Shown here piece by piece: positions 21,428 through 32,315 of a stretch of 64,000 nucleotides of DNA. The notes under the pieces were generated by a model. That model was not told the DNA's origin, ran no database searches, and saw only the letters and a list, made by a program, of their open reading frames with translations. The stretch is from contig CM043971.1 of assembly GCA_014529385.2 (NCBI GenBank), positions 58,640,209 through 58,704,208 on the forward strand, in the 5' to 3' direction. This stretch comes from Adiantum capillus-veneris. Taxonomy: Eukaryota; Streptophyta; Polypodiopsida; Polypodiales; Pteridaceae. The first letter of the stretch is position 1; every line of letters begins with the position of its first letter. The position numbers and the translations under genes are program-made.

Positions 21428-21964
21428 TCACACACACACACACTCGAGAAGAATATTGTTTTAATGTCGTAGCAAACTAACCCAAGGAACCTTAAAGATC
21501 TATCCGACGAGGAGAGTTGAACTCAAGACTTGTTATTCAAGAGGGAAATGGCATAACCAATCTATCACTGTCACATGGGTGATAGAAAGGCTACACCATT
21601 TTCCTCTTTTTATTAGCACACCCACACACACCCGAGAAGAAGATTGTTTTAACGTCGTAGGAAACTATCCCAAGAGACCTTAAAGATCTATCTGACGAGG
21701 AGAGTTGAACTCAAGACCAGTTATTCAAGAGGGAAATGGCATAACCAATCTACAACACTTTGGTGGTAGAAAGGTTATACCATTTTCCTCTTTTTATTAG
21801 CGCGCACACACAACCCACACACACACCTGAGAAGAAGATTGTTTTAACGTCGTAGGAGACTATCCCAAGAGACCTTAAAGATCTATCTGACGAGGAGAAT
21901 TGAACTCAAGACCTGTTATTCAAGAGGGAAGTGGCATAACCAATCTACCACACTTGGGTGATTA
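21027..21964 (-). repeat. Tandem array of five tRNA-derived SINE units
   Basis: Units start at about 21027, 21218, 21446, 21634 and 21829; spacing is 188-228 bases. Each minus-strand unit has a body with A-box TGGTAGATTGG (complement of 21131-21141 in unit 1), B-box GTTCAACTC (complement of 21088-21096) and a 3' end GACGTTAAAACAATCTTC. Units are joined by a CA/GC-rich spacer with TTTTTATTAG. The last unit is cut by the copia fragment at about 21965. Tandem SINE arrays are uncommon; spacer differences of (CA)n length explain the varying period. Confidence 0.82.
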
Positions 21965-23749
21965 CAAATTTAGCGCAGAAAACTGGATGATAAGGCTCGC
22001 AAATGCATTTTTGTTGTTAATGGTACTGAAAGCAAAGGTTACAGGTTGTACCATCCATAAACAAAGCGTATCTTGGTTTCACGGGATGTGTTTGTGGAAG
22101 ATTCTGTTTAGCCTTTGCTGTCATCTCCAAGAGACATTAATGTAAGCTCACAGGACATTTATGACAATTTGTTTTTCAGTGGTCAAAACTTGAATGTAAA
22201 TTCCAATGAGGCAAATGTACAACCTATGGGGGTTTCAAATCAGCCTATTACTAATGTAGATGTACATGATTTACTTGATGTGGAAAGGGCCGAGAATAAA
22301 TAGGCTAGAGGTATGCCAAAATGACTGGTGCATACTTTGCGTGACAGCAAATTGGATGCACCTTTGTCTAGTCGTACTCTTTCAGATTCTTGCCATGCAT
22401 CTTATGCATCAGATTGTTCTGCTTTGGCTGTTTCTGGCTTATGTGATGTTGAGGAACCTCTGTCTTTTGATGAAGCACAAAATTTCGAAAATTGTATGGC
22501 TGCCATGCAATCATAATATGATGCACTTATAGAAAATAACACATGGACTTTATGTGATTTTCCTCCTGGCAAAAAGGCCATTAGTACGAAGTGGGTTTAT
22601 AAGTTGAAACGTAAGCCGGATGGTGAGATTGATCGCTATAAGGCTCCACTTGTTGCAAAAGGCTATGCACAACACAAAGGCATAGATTATGAAGAGACTT
22701 TTGCTCCCACTTGTCCTATCACTACTGTGCGTTTTCTATGTGCATTGACAGCTCATTTTGGTTGGGATGTACATCAGTCAGACTTCTTGAATGGTGACAT
22801 ATTTGAGGAATTTTATGTAGCGCAGCCTCGCGGTTTTGTCAAGAAAGCACAAGAGGATAAAGTGTGGAGATGTAAGGACAAGATGAAAGATTTGAGACTG
22901 GTGCATCATTACTTGGGTATACAGTTTAAGCAGTGTGAGGGTGGTTATTGCCTTGTGTCAAACATGTTACATAGAGACATTGCTATGTAAGTTTGGACTT
23001 AAGGACTGCAAGTCTATTACCACTCCATGAAAACAGGTTAGAAGCTGAGTCTTTATGATGTTGGTGATCCTGCCGATGTCACTCTTTACCAAATTGTTGT
23101 TGGATGCCTTATTTATGTATGCAATACGAGGCCGGATATTCAATTTGCAGTCTCACAGGCCAATAGATTTATGCATAGCCCAGGGTCTAAGCATTGGCAA
23201 GCTGTTAAGCGGATCTTTCGCTACTTGAGTGGCACTTTACATCTTCGGTTGTTCTATCCCAAGGGGAGATCATTGCCGCCAGTATTTACATGCTTTTTCA
23301 GACTTAGAACGGGCTGGTTGTGATGACACGCGAGTGTCCACGAGTGTTTTTATTTCATGCTCGGAAGTTCATGCGTATCATGGTTGAGCAAGAAGCAACT
23401 GTGTCTACTTCCAGTTGTGAGGCTGAGTATAGGGCACTCTTCACAGCTACGGTTGAGTTTGTATGACTCAAACACCTTATGGCTGATTTGGGTGTTGGAC
23501 AAGAAACTGCCAACATCATCTACAATGACAGTCGGAGCGCATTGACAGTTGCGAGGAACCCATTATTTCATGCTCGCACAAAGCACATTGAGGTGCCTTA
23601 TCACTATATCAGGGAGAGACTCTTAGTAGGAGAGATCAACTTGGCTTATGTGCCAACGCAGGACATTCTGCAGATCTTTTCACAAAGGCATTGTCTCGTG
23701 AGAAGTTCGAAGCTTTCCGCAAAGCTTTGGGCTTACTCCCCTTTGTAGA
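21965..23749 (+). pseudogene. Ty1/copia pol remnant: integrase end, RT, RNase H
   Basis: The fragment starts in the integrase C-terminus (GTESKGYR, KRILVSRDVF near 21985-22105). RT follows with STKWVYKLK, IDRYKAPLVAKGYAQ, YEETFAPT and VHQSDFLNGD (22580-22800). After VWRCK (near 22875) it jumps to LVHHYLGIQF, so the palm segment holding the catalytic YVDD box is deleted. RNase H shows SEAEYRAL-like and YNDSRSALTVARNP, HARTKHIEV (23400-23620), and the frame ends with ALGLLPFVD (near 23749). Multiple stops. The 5' part and 5' LTR are missing; the left edge abuts the SINE array. Confidence 0.88.
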
Positions 23750-23818
23750 CTGATCCTGTCCTCAAGGCATGGCATTTTCCTAAACTCTATGTGCCAGCTC
23801 TCGTTGACCGCACCACTC

Positions 23819-24058
23819 CCAGGGGGGCTTTGTTACCATACATATGTGGTAGTGATGTGTGTGAACACACTTAGGACCGTCGGGGCATTTTTCCCCTCAT
23901 TAGGAGGTTTTTTCCCACGTGCATTATATATACGCCCATCATTCTAGGGCGAACTTATCTTTCTATTGCACACTAAGTAATACTACTCTCTGTTGTGTGC
24001 CTTGAGCTTCCTTGGTCTTCTCCAAGATGTGTGCTTCCTTGCAACCTTAATTTCAACA
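23819..24058 (+). repeat. Copia polypurine tract and 3' LTR
   Basis: CCAGGGGGGCTT (23819-23830) precedes an LTR beginning TGTTACCATACATATG (23831) and ending AATTTCAACA (24058). TGTT...AACA is an inverted terminal repeat, and the length is 228 bases, short even for copia. A TATATATA box near 23927-23933 is a plausible promoter. The sequence just outside is CAGGT, but no matching duplication can be tested because the 5' end is lost. Confidence 0.75.
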
Positions 24059-24094
24059 CAGGTAAAAGTCAATGTTTATCATCCTTTAGTAAGG

Positions 24095-25447
24095 CTTCAG
24101 GCCAGTTTCATGCTTCCATTGCACAAGCACTTGGAATTCCACTATGGCTGATAGGACTATTGACACCAAAGAAGAGAGTTTCTCTTCACAGGACAGACAT
24201 ACTATTCCTCAAAGTGTATGAAGCTGGCGAAATTTCACAGCCACTACTATCTGTACCTTTTGTTGATGTGAATGCGCCACAAGCTCAATGGATAATGATT
24301 GGGCAACTAGATGAGGATGCGTTCAGGGCACAATTGGTTGCTGCTGTGAATGTGTTTACCTGATTGATGCAGAATCCCAGATTTATGGATTTTCTGCAAG
24401 CTCCACCAGTGTCACAGCAGGCAAGGCAACCTTCTCATCTAGTAGAGCCCGTTGAAGCTCAAGGGCAGGTCCCAAATGCGACCCAACAAGATAGTGAGCA
24501 TTCACATGTTGCGGAGTTATTTGAGGCTCCAAGGCAAACTTTTTTGACCACGAACAGGTGGCTAGAACGTCAATTCCTCAAGCTATACCAGTGCAGGCAG
24601 CCACCTTTTAGAGCCCAAATGTTGGTCTAAATGGACAGGGGACTACTTTCCATGCTATGCATCAGATATCCCCACGGTACATTGTGGGTATTTTGGAGGT
24701 GGATTTGTGTTTCAAAGCATGGCTGGTTATGTGCCTGGAAATCAGCAGTACATGCCAGGAACAGTCTTTGGGGGTATGCAAGGCATGATGCCCAACCCCA
24801 TGTATGGTAATATCAGCTTGCAGTTAGGGTTTCAGTGCACTCATGGCCAGTTCGGGATGCCACAGGGAAATTTTGGTATGGCTGGTTTTTCCAATCAACA
24901 CAAACGATCCCAAACACTATACCCATGTTGCAAACACTTCCCCATGACAATCTGACAGTGTTAGACAAGCCGAAACCATACTAAGAAGGTGGTGCAGGTG
25001 CGAAGTTTGACACTTTCAATGGTTTCAAAGACAAGACGAAGGCTCTTACCTTCCTCCACAACAGTTTGATATTGCTTATGCAGAGGGGAATTGACAAAGG
25101 CTTCGAAGGTCCGCAAAGTTGCCACTTTATTGAAAGAAGATGCGTGTTCATGGTGGACGATATTATTGATGCAAGGATACGCACCCGCCACATGGATTTA
25201 CTTCAAACAGATGTGAATGAGTTTGGCACCAACTCAATGCAACTACTTGCAAAAACTTAGAGGAGTACAATCGGAAGTTTTTGTAAAGGGTTGTTTTCAG
25301 TAACTTCGTACCAAATTTGTACCATTGACAGAGCAGATAGAGAAGTATTGTTGTGGGATGCCTAAAGGGCTTAGGAATTGCTATATAAAGAACAGAGTGG
25401 CCACCCTTACTCAACTATTGGAGGTTGCCAACACCGGTCATGCCTCT
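24095..25447 (+). pseudogene. Chromovirus gag remnant, family A-like
   Basis: Blocks DEDAFRAQL and NPRFMDFLQAPPVSQQ (24310-24420), then MAGYVPGNQQYMPGTVFGG (24719-24775) and PNPMYGN, match the Gly/Pro/Gln-rich family A gag at 12600-13050 in the same order. A capsid-like stretch follows (AKFDTFNGFKDKTKALTF near 24995-25050, then a region with LRNCYIKN near 25370). Many stops and shifts. It lies downstream of the copia LTR and is cut at about 25447 by a Tat-like LTR fragment. Confidence 0.7.
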
Positions 25448-25697
25448 AGTAGCAGGCTACAGTGTCACTTTCACAGGACAGTTAGTACAGTTTGGACTTT
25501 ACAGTTGGTCTTTTGGTCTGGCCGGTTCACACTGGACGGACTCACTGGGCAGTGACATGTGGCAGGGATATGGTGGTTTAGTAGACGTCGTGGCCAGGTC
25601 ACCATCGTCACCCAGTGGAGATAGACTTAGATGTTGTCATTTATGAGCCGTTGGTGGCTCTTTATGGTTGTATATATGAGTAGCAGGTTGGTCAGGA
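25448..25697 (+). mobile_element. Partial LTR of the Tat-like family
   Basis: Starts with a degraded TGTAGCAGGCTACAG end and matches the first 250 bases of the LTRs at 39685, 42545 and (reversed) 51151: CACAGGACAG, GACATCGTGGCCAGGTCACC, GAGCCGTTGGTGGCTCTTTA. It breaks at about 25697 where chromovirus chromodomain sequence resumes. It is either an insertion that lost its second half or part of a rearrangement joining gag to the pol end. Confidence 0.75.
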
Positions 25698-25900
25698 TTA
25701 AGACGAGACTTATGGAGGACAAGCTAAAAGAAAGAAAATTTAAGGGAAAAGTTGCAACAAGTTATTTGGTAAAATTCTCCACCTATGGATGCAAAATGGA
25801 TGGAAGAGAGTGAAGTGGTAACCTCACCACATGTATTGCAGATTTACCTTGAAGCCTTTGGTTTACAACTCACATATTCTCCAATCAAATCACTTCAATA
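25698..25900 (+). pseudogene. Chromodomain end of a deleted chromovirus
   Basis: KGKVATSYLVKFSTYGCKMD aligns with the family A/B chromodomain (RRYLVKFRNYPPMDAKWME) with a shift near CKMD, followed by YLEAFGLQLT in another frame. Everything from RT to integrase is missing between this and the gag at 24095-25447. Confidence 0.75.
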
Positions 25901-25986
25901 GAGCAAAGGTCAAAGTTCTTGACACAAGCTCAAAAGAGGGGTGATCTGTGGGATGTATAGGACGAATGTAATCAAGGACGTTTATG

Positions 25987-26450
25987 ATTTCAAGAGGGGG
26001 GTATGCCACGAGGCTGTGACAACCACTAACTATATTTGTTGGTTTCTTTTCCTTGATTTATATTTAATTTTTGAGACCCTCTTGTTGAAATCACAAATGC
26101 CCGAACATTGCATGGTTAGTGTGAAACGGTCGTTGATTGAAAGTTTCACCCGCAAGATCAAGCTAGACAGCTACGAGTTGGTTGGGCCTATTGGCATTGG
26201 AATCCGACTAGTAAAGAAGTGGTTAGGCTGAGTTAGATTCATTTATGCCCCTTAGCAAGACTTTATAAGCTGGTGGGTACTAGGAATTAAAACAAAAGGA
26301 GCAAATTGAACACATGGCAGTACTAGAGCAACCTCCGGGTCAACTCTCACTTCCAGAAGTCTCATCCCAAGAGGGGGCGCCCAAAGCTGAGAGAGGAGGC
26401 TGATTTTTGCATAAGTGAACACAATGTGTTTGTGACTAGTGGGTACAGTT
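25987..26450 (+). repeat. Polypurine tract and LTR start of the deleted chromovirus
   Basis: A TTTCAAGAGGGGGGTA tract at 25988-26003 precedes a candidate LTR start TGCCACGAGG at 26004. A TATAAG-containing stretch near 26267 could be its promoter. No LTR end is recognised before the next element at 26453, and it is not similar enough to the family A or B LTRs for me to align it. Confidence is moderate for the tract and low for the LTR extent. Confidence 0.5.
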
Positions 26451-26452
26451 GA

Positions 26453-27919
26453 ATGAACAGCTCGCCTTCTTCCTTGTCTCATGTAGAGCAGTGGCAGAAA
26501 ACCACAACACAACCCCCGAAACCCGCTCTCAAGAAACCTTCTGTTGACAAGAAATATTCAGAGAAGGAATTAGAAGAGGTGGTTGATGCACGGATTGCTC
26601 AGCTTTTTGACGCGCAAAACAAAGCTAAAAAGTACGGCAAAAAGCAGAAGAAAGGCACTGACTTCCCGGGATATTTGGGTCGTCAGTCGACATTTGATAA
26701 GGCAAAGAAACAGAAGAAGCATGTTCGATTTGAAAAGTACCCAGTTCTTCTTCTTCTTCTTCTTCTGACAGTTCTTCTAGCTCTTCTAACTCGAGCGAAG
26801 AAGACCGAAAAGGCAAAAAGCGAAGCAAGAAGCAACGCTTCGGGAAGGGCAAGAAAAAGGCAAAGAAGTCTAAATCTCGCCCAGTGAGTGACAGTTCTAC
26901 AGAGGACTCGTCTACAGATAGTTCAGAATCTGACGATGGCAACTTTTATGCAAACAAGAAGAATTTTTATAAAGCCAACCAATATGACTTTCTGGAAGAT
27001 AAAAGCAAGAAGGTCCGAGAGTTTAAGGAAGGTGGACAATCAATTAAATTTGACACGTTTTCGGGATATAGAGATGCTTCGAAGGCTTTGTCTTTTAGAC
27101 AGCAGTTTGACATCGCTTTTGCGGGAGGACGCTATCCAGAGCACTCTAAGATTCGGAGAGCCGCCTCTTATTTTAAGGGGAATGCTCAAACTTGGTGGTC
27201 CACGCTTCTTTTAAACAAGACTGCGCCAGTTAAGTGGCTAAAATTTAAGAAGCTTTTTATTTCTTCTTGGCTGACTCAAGAGTATGAACGTGATATACGA
27301 GCTGCTTGGAACCATCTTCGGATGACCAAGAAAGATACAGTGGACGCTTATTGCGAGAGATTCTGGAGCTCTTCTCTACCCGCCTCTTTATTCAAGAAGA
27401 TCTCGTTCAGAGAACAGATTGAGCGGTTTACCTTGGGTCTACCTACAAAGATCCGAGATCACTGCTTGGAACAGAAGTTAGCTTCTATTCAGGAGTTGAT
27501 GAGTCATGCGAAACGGGGTTTTGCCATTCACTCTGACAGTCTAACCTACCCCACCGATGAGGTCATGACACAACGAGCCAAACAGACTTCAATGAATGAA
27601 AGTAGAAAGAGAAAGAGAAACCGAGAAAAGAAGGATGCCCCGACCCAAGCTTACTCCTCAGGAGAGAGCTCGCTTCATCAGGGACGGGAAGTGCTTTGGA
27701 TGCGGGGAACATGGACATATCCGAAGCCCTAAAAAGGCACAGAAAGAACAAAATGACAAGGATGACGAAAGGCCTGAGAGTTCGAGAGGAGCTGAGGAAC
27801 GTGGAAGAAACGGCAAGATGAAAATAGGACTGGTTCTAGATTGTGTGGGTACCGATCCCAACACCATGGACGGGAGTACAGAACTTTGCCGAGCTTGGGG
27901 CAAGCTTGGGGCAAAGTGA
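26453..27919 (+). pseudogene. Family B gag with Ser-rich tract and zinc knuckle
   Basis: N-terminus (KPALKKPSVDKKYSEKELEE) leads into a Lys-rich stretch. A (TTC)n/(TCT)n tract at 26745-26800 codes poly-Ser in one frame and poly-Leu in another; the frame shifts here, so the long Leu run is an artefact. The capsid domain follows (26884-27732: FDTFSGYRDASKALSFRQQF, WWSTLL, EYERDIRAAWNHLR, GLPTKIRDHCLE), as in the retrotransposon gag family. The zinc knuckle (27596-27919 frame) reads CFGCGEHGHIRSPK, so the fourth ligand, Cys, is missing. Confidence 0.85.
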
Positions 27920-28500
27920 AAGACCAAGAGGCCCTGATCTTCTTTGATGGAGAAGCCAAGGCCAACTTCATTTCACCGGAATTGGCGGCGCGGCTCGAGA
28001 TCACTCCCGATCGGATGGGACCACTTGCAGAGGCAGTTCTAGTAGCACCCGGCAGGGACGTAGCCATTACACCTGTCATTGGCAAACTTCGGCTGCATTG
28101 TCAGGGGTATTTAGGGCATGAGGACTTTTACATAATGCCTTTGGAAGGTTGTGATATTCTCTTCGGAATTCCCTGGTACCACAAGAACAACGCCGTGGTC
28201 GATTATCGGGCGAGGAAAGCGACATTGACTATAGAGAAGGGTAGAACCATTGTACTTGACATTAAACTGAAGGGCGAGTCTGTCCCTATTGTATCGGCTT
28301 CGGCCATTTCTAAATTAATGAAATCCAGTCTGTTTGTTTACTCGATCTTTATGAAAGAGTTGAGTGATGAGGATAGGACAAATATGTCTAAACTTGAAAA
28401 AGAACACCAATATTTTCTCCACTCTCACGCCGACTGCTTCTCAGAGGGCCTACCAGGCGAGTTACACCTGCTCGTCCTGAAGATCATACCATTGATCTGA
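27841..28500 (+). pseudogene. Family B aspartic protease region
   Basis: Retropepsin-like domain: active-site strand FFDGEAKANFISPELA, and GCDILFGIPWY further on. The family A relative reads FFDPGA, so neither shows the usual D-S/T-G. The 11-base tandem duplication at 27892-27913 (AGCTTGGGGCA twice) just upstream shifts the frame between gag and protease. The domain ends in the linker to RT, with another shift near 28470. Confidence 0.85.
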
Positions 28501-31225
28501 TACCTGGAAGCACACCACCGAACCGGCCACCTTACCGTGTGAGCCGAGCACAGAATGAAGAGATTATGAACCAAGTAAAAGACCTCTTGGAAAAGGGTCT
28601 TGTCGAGCCTAATACTTCACCGTATTGCTCTCTAGTGTTGTTAGTTTTGAAGAAAGACGGATCTTGAAGAATGTGCATCGATTATAGAGCTCTCAACAAA
28701 ATCACCATCAAGAACAGATTCCGATTCCTAGGATCGATGATATACTTGACAGATTACAGGGATCCTCGTGCTTTATCAGGATTGATTTGAAGTGTGGATA
28801 TCATCAGATCAGAATCGCGCCGGGAGACGTCTACAAGACAGCTTTTTGGATGACTTTTGGGTTATTTGAGTTTTTGGTGATGCCTTTTGGCTTAACCAAT
28901 GCTCCTGCGACATTTAACCGAATGATGGACAGGATTTTTCGAGAGTACAAGCTATTTGTTGGCACTTTGTTTGACGATATCATTGCTTTCTCCAAGAATG
29001 AGGCAAAACATAGAGATCATCTGCTTCAGGTCTTTCAGGCATTACGAGATCACAAGTTAGTGATTAATGCAAAGAAAAGTGAATTTTTCCTACCAGAGAT
29101 ACACTTTTTGGGACGCATTGTGTTAGCAGCAGGAGTGCAAATGGATCCGGCGAAGGTAGAGACTATCCGTGATTGGCCTGATTTGAAGAATGTCCATGAA
29201 GTTAGAAGCTTCTTGGGACTGTGTTCGTACTACAGGCCGTTCATTCGAAAGTTTGCAGAGGTTGCTTCCCCTTTGCATATCTTGACACAGAAAGGAGTCC
29301 CTTTCTCATGGGGACCCATAGAGGTGACTGCCTTTCAAACATTGAAAGAGAGATTGACTACAGGACCAATTTTGACTTTGCCGGACTTGCAGAAGTCATT
29401 TGAAGTATATTGTGATGCTTGTGGTCGTAGTCTGGGTGCGGTCTTAATGCAAGAAGGCCATGTCATTGCTTACGAGAGCCGATTGTTCTCAAGGCTAGAA
29501 ATGACCACACAGATTTATGAGAAAGAGCTTTTGGCGGTTATCCATGCTCTTACTCAGTGGCGGCATTACCTACTCGGAGCGGATTTTACTGTGTTTACAG
29601 ACCATCAGAGTTTGCGCTACTTCTTGTCACAGAAGCAGCTATCGGAAAAGCAGATGCGGTGGGCGAACATCTTATCACAGTTTCACTTCCACATTGTCGA
29701 TGTTCAGGGACAGAAGAATGTGGTGGCAGATGCTTTGTCTCGGAAGCCGTTGGTTCTAGCTATTTCCGTGATACATCGTAGGAGCTTCGAGGATATGGTC
29801 AACTAGTATGCCATAAATACAGATTTTGCAGACGTTTTCACACGGATACGGGATGGGGATACAGTAGCGGGATATTCCATTCGGGATGGCTACTTGATGA
29901 GAAAAACCATGTTGTGCGTTACACAGCCGTTGAGGGAAAAGGTTATGACTGAATGCCACTGTCCACCTTTTACGGGTCACCGCGGCATTGCTACCACCAT
30001 GAAAGGGGTAGAGAGATACTTCTTTTGGCCGAGACTCAAGAAGGATGTGGAAGAGTTTGTGCGCAGTTGCTTGGTATGCCAAAAGGTCAAGTTTGACAGG
30101 TATAAAGCACAGGGATTGTTACAGCCTTTTCCCATGCCCACCCGCCCCTGGGAAAGTATTGCAATGGATTTCATTTTTGATCTCCCAAGAACACAGAGTG
30201 GTCACGATGGTATCTGGACTGTTATTGACAGATTTAGCAAGCAGGCTCATTTCATTCCAATGAAGAAAACAGTCAAGCCGGATCACTTAGCGAGACTGTT
30301 TGTGGCCCAGATCTTCAGATCACATGGCATGTGTGAGACGATTGTCTCCAACGGAGACCCCAGATTTACGAGTTTGTTTTGGAAGGCAATTTGGGAGAAC
30401 ATTGGCACGCGGTTGCAGTTCTCGTCATCGTTCCACCCGCAGACTGACGAGCAATCTGAGATTTCCAATTCAGTGGTTCTAGATTTATTGAAGTCTTATA
30501 TCTCGGATCAAAAGACCCAATGGGAAAAGTATCTACCTTTGGTGGAATTTGCCTACAATAACACGATACACTCTTCGACAGGGAAGGCTCCATTTGAGAT
30601 TGTTGAAGGTGCTACGAAGGTTCCACCCTTCCTAAGCACGAACGAAAAGATTTTTGAAGCTGATGAGTATACGCGCGACTTAGACACGGCTTTTGCCAAG
30701 GTCTGCGAGGCTTTGCAGAAATCTCAAGAACGACAGAAGAAGGCAGCGGATCGCCATTGTGGCGATTTGGAATTGAAGCAGGATGATAGTGCTATTACGT
30801 TTTGAGAAGGCACGCCTGAGAAAGAAGAAAGGAAAGGAGAGGCTTTTTCCAAAGCTTAGTATGCGATACTACGGACCTTTCCAGATCTCTGAAAAGATTA
30901 ATGATGTCTCTTACCGACTGAAATTGCCTGACACTTGGAGGATTCACAATGCATTCCATGTGAGTCTCTTGAAACCTTTTAAAGGTGATGTGCCTGATGA
31001 TGGGGAGCCTGATGAGCAACCCGAAGTGGAAGAAAACGAGGAGATCCTTGTTCCTGAACAGATTTTGGCACATAAGGATACGAAGAATAAAGGTAAAGTC
31101 TGAAGGCGGTTCTTGGTTAAGTTCAAGAACTATCCTGCATTGGATGCGAAGTGGATGGAGGAGGAGGACCTAGCAGATACTCCTCAGATTGTGAAACTTT
31201 ACCTCGAAGCTTTTGGTTTAGCATA
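28500..31225 (+). pseudogene. Family B pol: RT, RNase H, integrase, chromodomain
   Basis: RT begins in [13 protein letters not shown] (28572-28610). TGA at 28665-28667 replaces the Trp codon of the DGSWRMC block, and one T is lost near 28720. From 28787 a long frame shows [48 protein letters not shown] (catalytic Asp pair intact), RNase H (CDACGRSLGAVL, TDHQSLRYFL) and a TAG at 29804-29806. Integrase follows: [45 protein letters not shown] (30045-30480); the second core strand reads SNGDPRF, Asn for Asp. GPF and chromodomain end near 31225 (RRFLVKFKNYPALDAKWME, with a TGA at 31101-31103). Confidence 0.92.
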
Positions 31226-31805
31226 GTCTACTCCAAATGGAACCCAGAATTAAGCTTGGCCGGAGATCTGGTGCAGTGGGATGCACAAGAGGGGAGTTAC
31301 TCCGCTCCTTTGTCAATAGATGCTTCGATTTTGATACTAGAGTTACTGATGTCTCTTTGAGCTTCAAGGATATTGAGAGCTGACAGTATTCTGCTGTATG
31401 ATTTTATGAAATAGAATTCCTGAATATGAAACTTATTTGTTCTTGACTTCTTTTTAAGTGCAGGAACTAATAGACGAAATGACTGCAGCATTTCGGTCTA
31501 ATTGATCTCGAATAGATATGGTTGCAATAGGGGTTAGTCAATCGGGCATCGATGAGGTCCCGACTGGATCTAGATGCGATTGCTAGCTACATTGCAGATA
31601 ACTCATGGTCTAAGATCCGAATCAATGTTGAATTTCATGTGATGTCCTGTGATGTCGTGTGATGTGACTGTCGATTGGTACATGTGCTAGATGTGTGTTC
31701 CTAGTACGTAGGTGCTAACAGTCAGTGTCTGCTAAGACGGTTTATGGCCTTTGTCTGTTTTGTAGGGTAATCGAGGGTGATTACAATGCTTTCAAGAGGC
31801 GGGTG
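31226..31805 (+). other. Family B 3' untranslated region and polypurine tract
   Basis: Matches 14626-15230 in reverse. It holds three or four copies of the ten-base minisatellite (TGTGATGTC) at 31638-31672 and ends in CTTTCAAGAGGCGGGTG (31789-31805), the polypurine tract with one interrupting C. No ORF of note. Confidence 0.8.
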
Positions 31806-32315
31806 TGTCACAAAGTGATGACGTGGCTGAAAACCCTAAACTCTGCCAGAGAAACCCTAATTTTTGCTGGAAACCCTAATTTTTGGCGGTAGAAATGCCA
31901 CGTGGCAGCAATACGGACGGCTGGAAATTACGGCGGATTTTGCGTTGCCTTTTTACGACAGTTTTTGATATTGCTTTTTCTACGCAATTTGAAAGAGAGA
32001 GAGAGCTTTTGATTTTAAGCTTTTGGGGCTCTACTTTTGGGCATCCCTTGTATCTTTAAAATAGTGGGCAGGGCCTCACTTCTCAGGGCATCTGGACGCA
32101 GAGTCTGAGAGTGAGACCCAACCACTGTTGTACTTTGAACTCAGATTAATACAAAAAGAAATACCAAAAGGGGCTCCAGTCTTTGGGGCCAATATCTCTA
32201 GGCACGGAACTCCGCCGGGCCAGTGTAAATCAATTGTGAATTGTGAACTGTTTTGAAGTGGTTATTTGGTGCTGTCGCGATAGATTCTTGACTTGGAGTG
32301 TCCAAGTCTGTTACA
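31806..32315 (+). repeat. 3' LTR of family B chromovirus
   Basis: TGTCACAAAGTGATGACG to CTGTTACA, 510 bases, aligned with 14038-14610 reversed. It includes AAACCCTAA-type repeats at 31830-31890, a GAGA run at 31993-32003 and the shared AAAGAAATACC/GGGGC block at 32155-32177. The five bases after it are TTCAA. Confidence 0.92.

Larger units (their letters stand above)
26453..32315 (+). mobile_element. Family B chromovirus, plus strand, no 5' LTR seen
   Basis: Gag (26453-27840), protease (27841-28500), RT/RNase H/integrase/chromodomain (28500-31225), 3' untranslated region, polypurine tract and 3' LTR (31806-32315) in the expected order. The sequence upstream of gag does not match the 3' LTR, so the 5' LTR is deleted or replaced by the scrambled element at 26004-26450. 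It is the best-preserved pol in the window, with an intact RT catalytic box, but carries several disabling changes. Confidence 0.9.

Noticed and set aside
21027-21964. CRISPR-like array or tRNA genes
   Set aside because: Unit length, microsatellite spacers and pol III boxes indicate SINE units; no cloverleaf can be drawn, and spacers are simple repeats rather than unique.
26453-26887. Poly-Leu 'membrane segment' in family B gag
   Set aside because: The Leu run is the wrong frame of a (TTC)n tract that codes poly-Ser in the true gag frame.
31830-31890. AAACCCTAA motifs as telomeric repeats or telobox promoters of a gene
   Set aside because: They are scattered in chromovirus LTRs (also 14515-14580 and 47915-47965), not in tandem; at most part of the LTR promoter.
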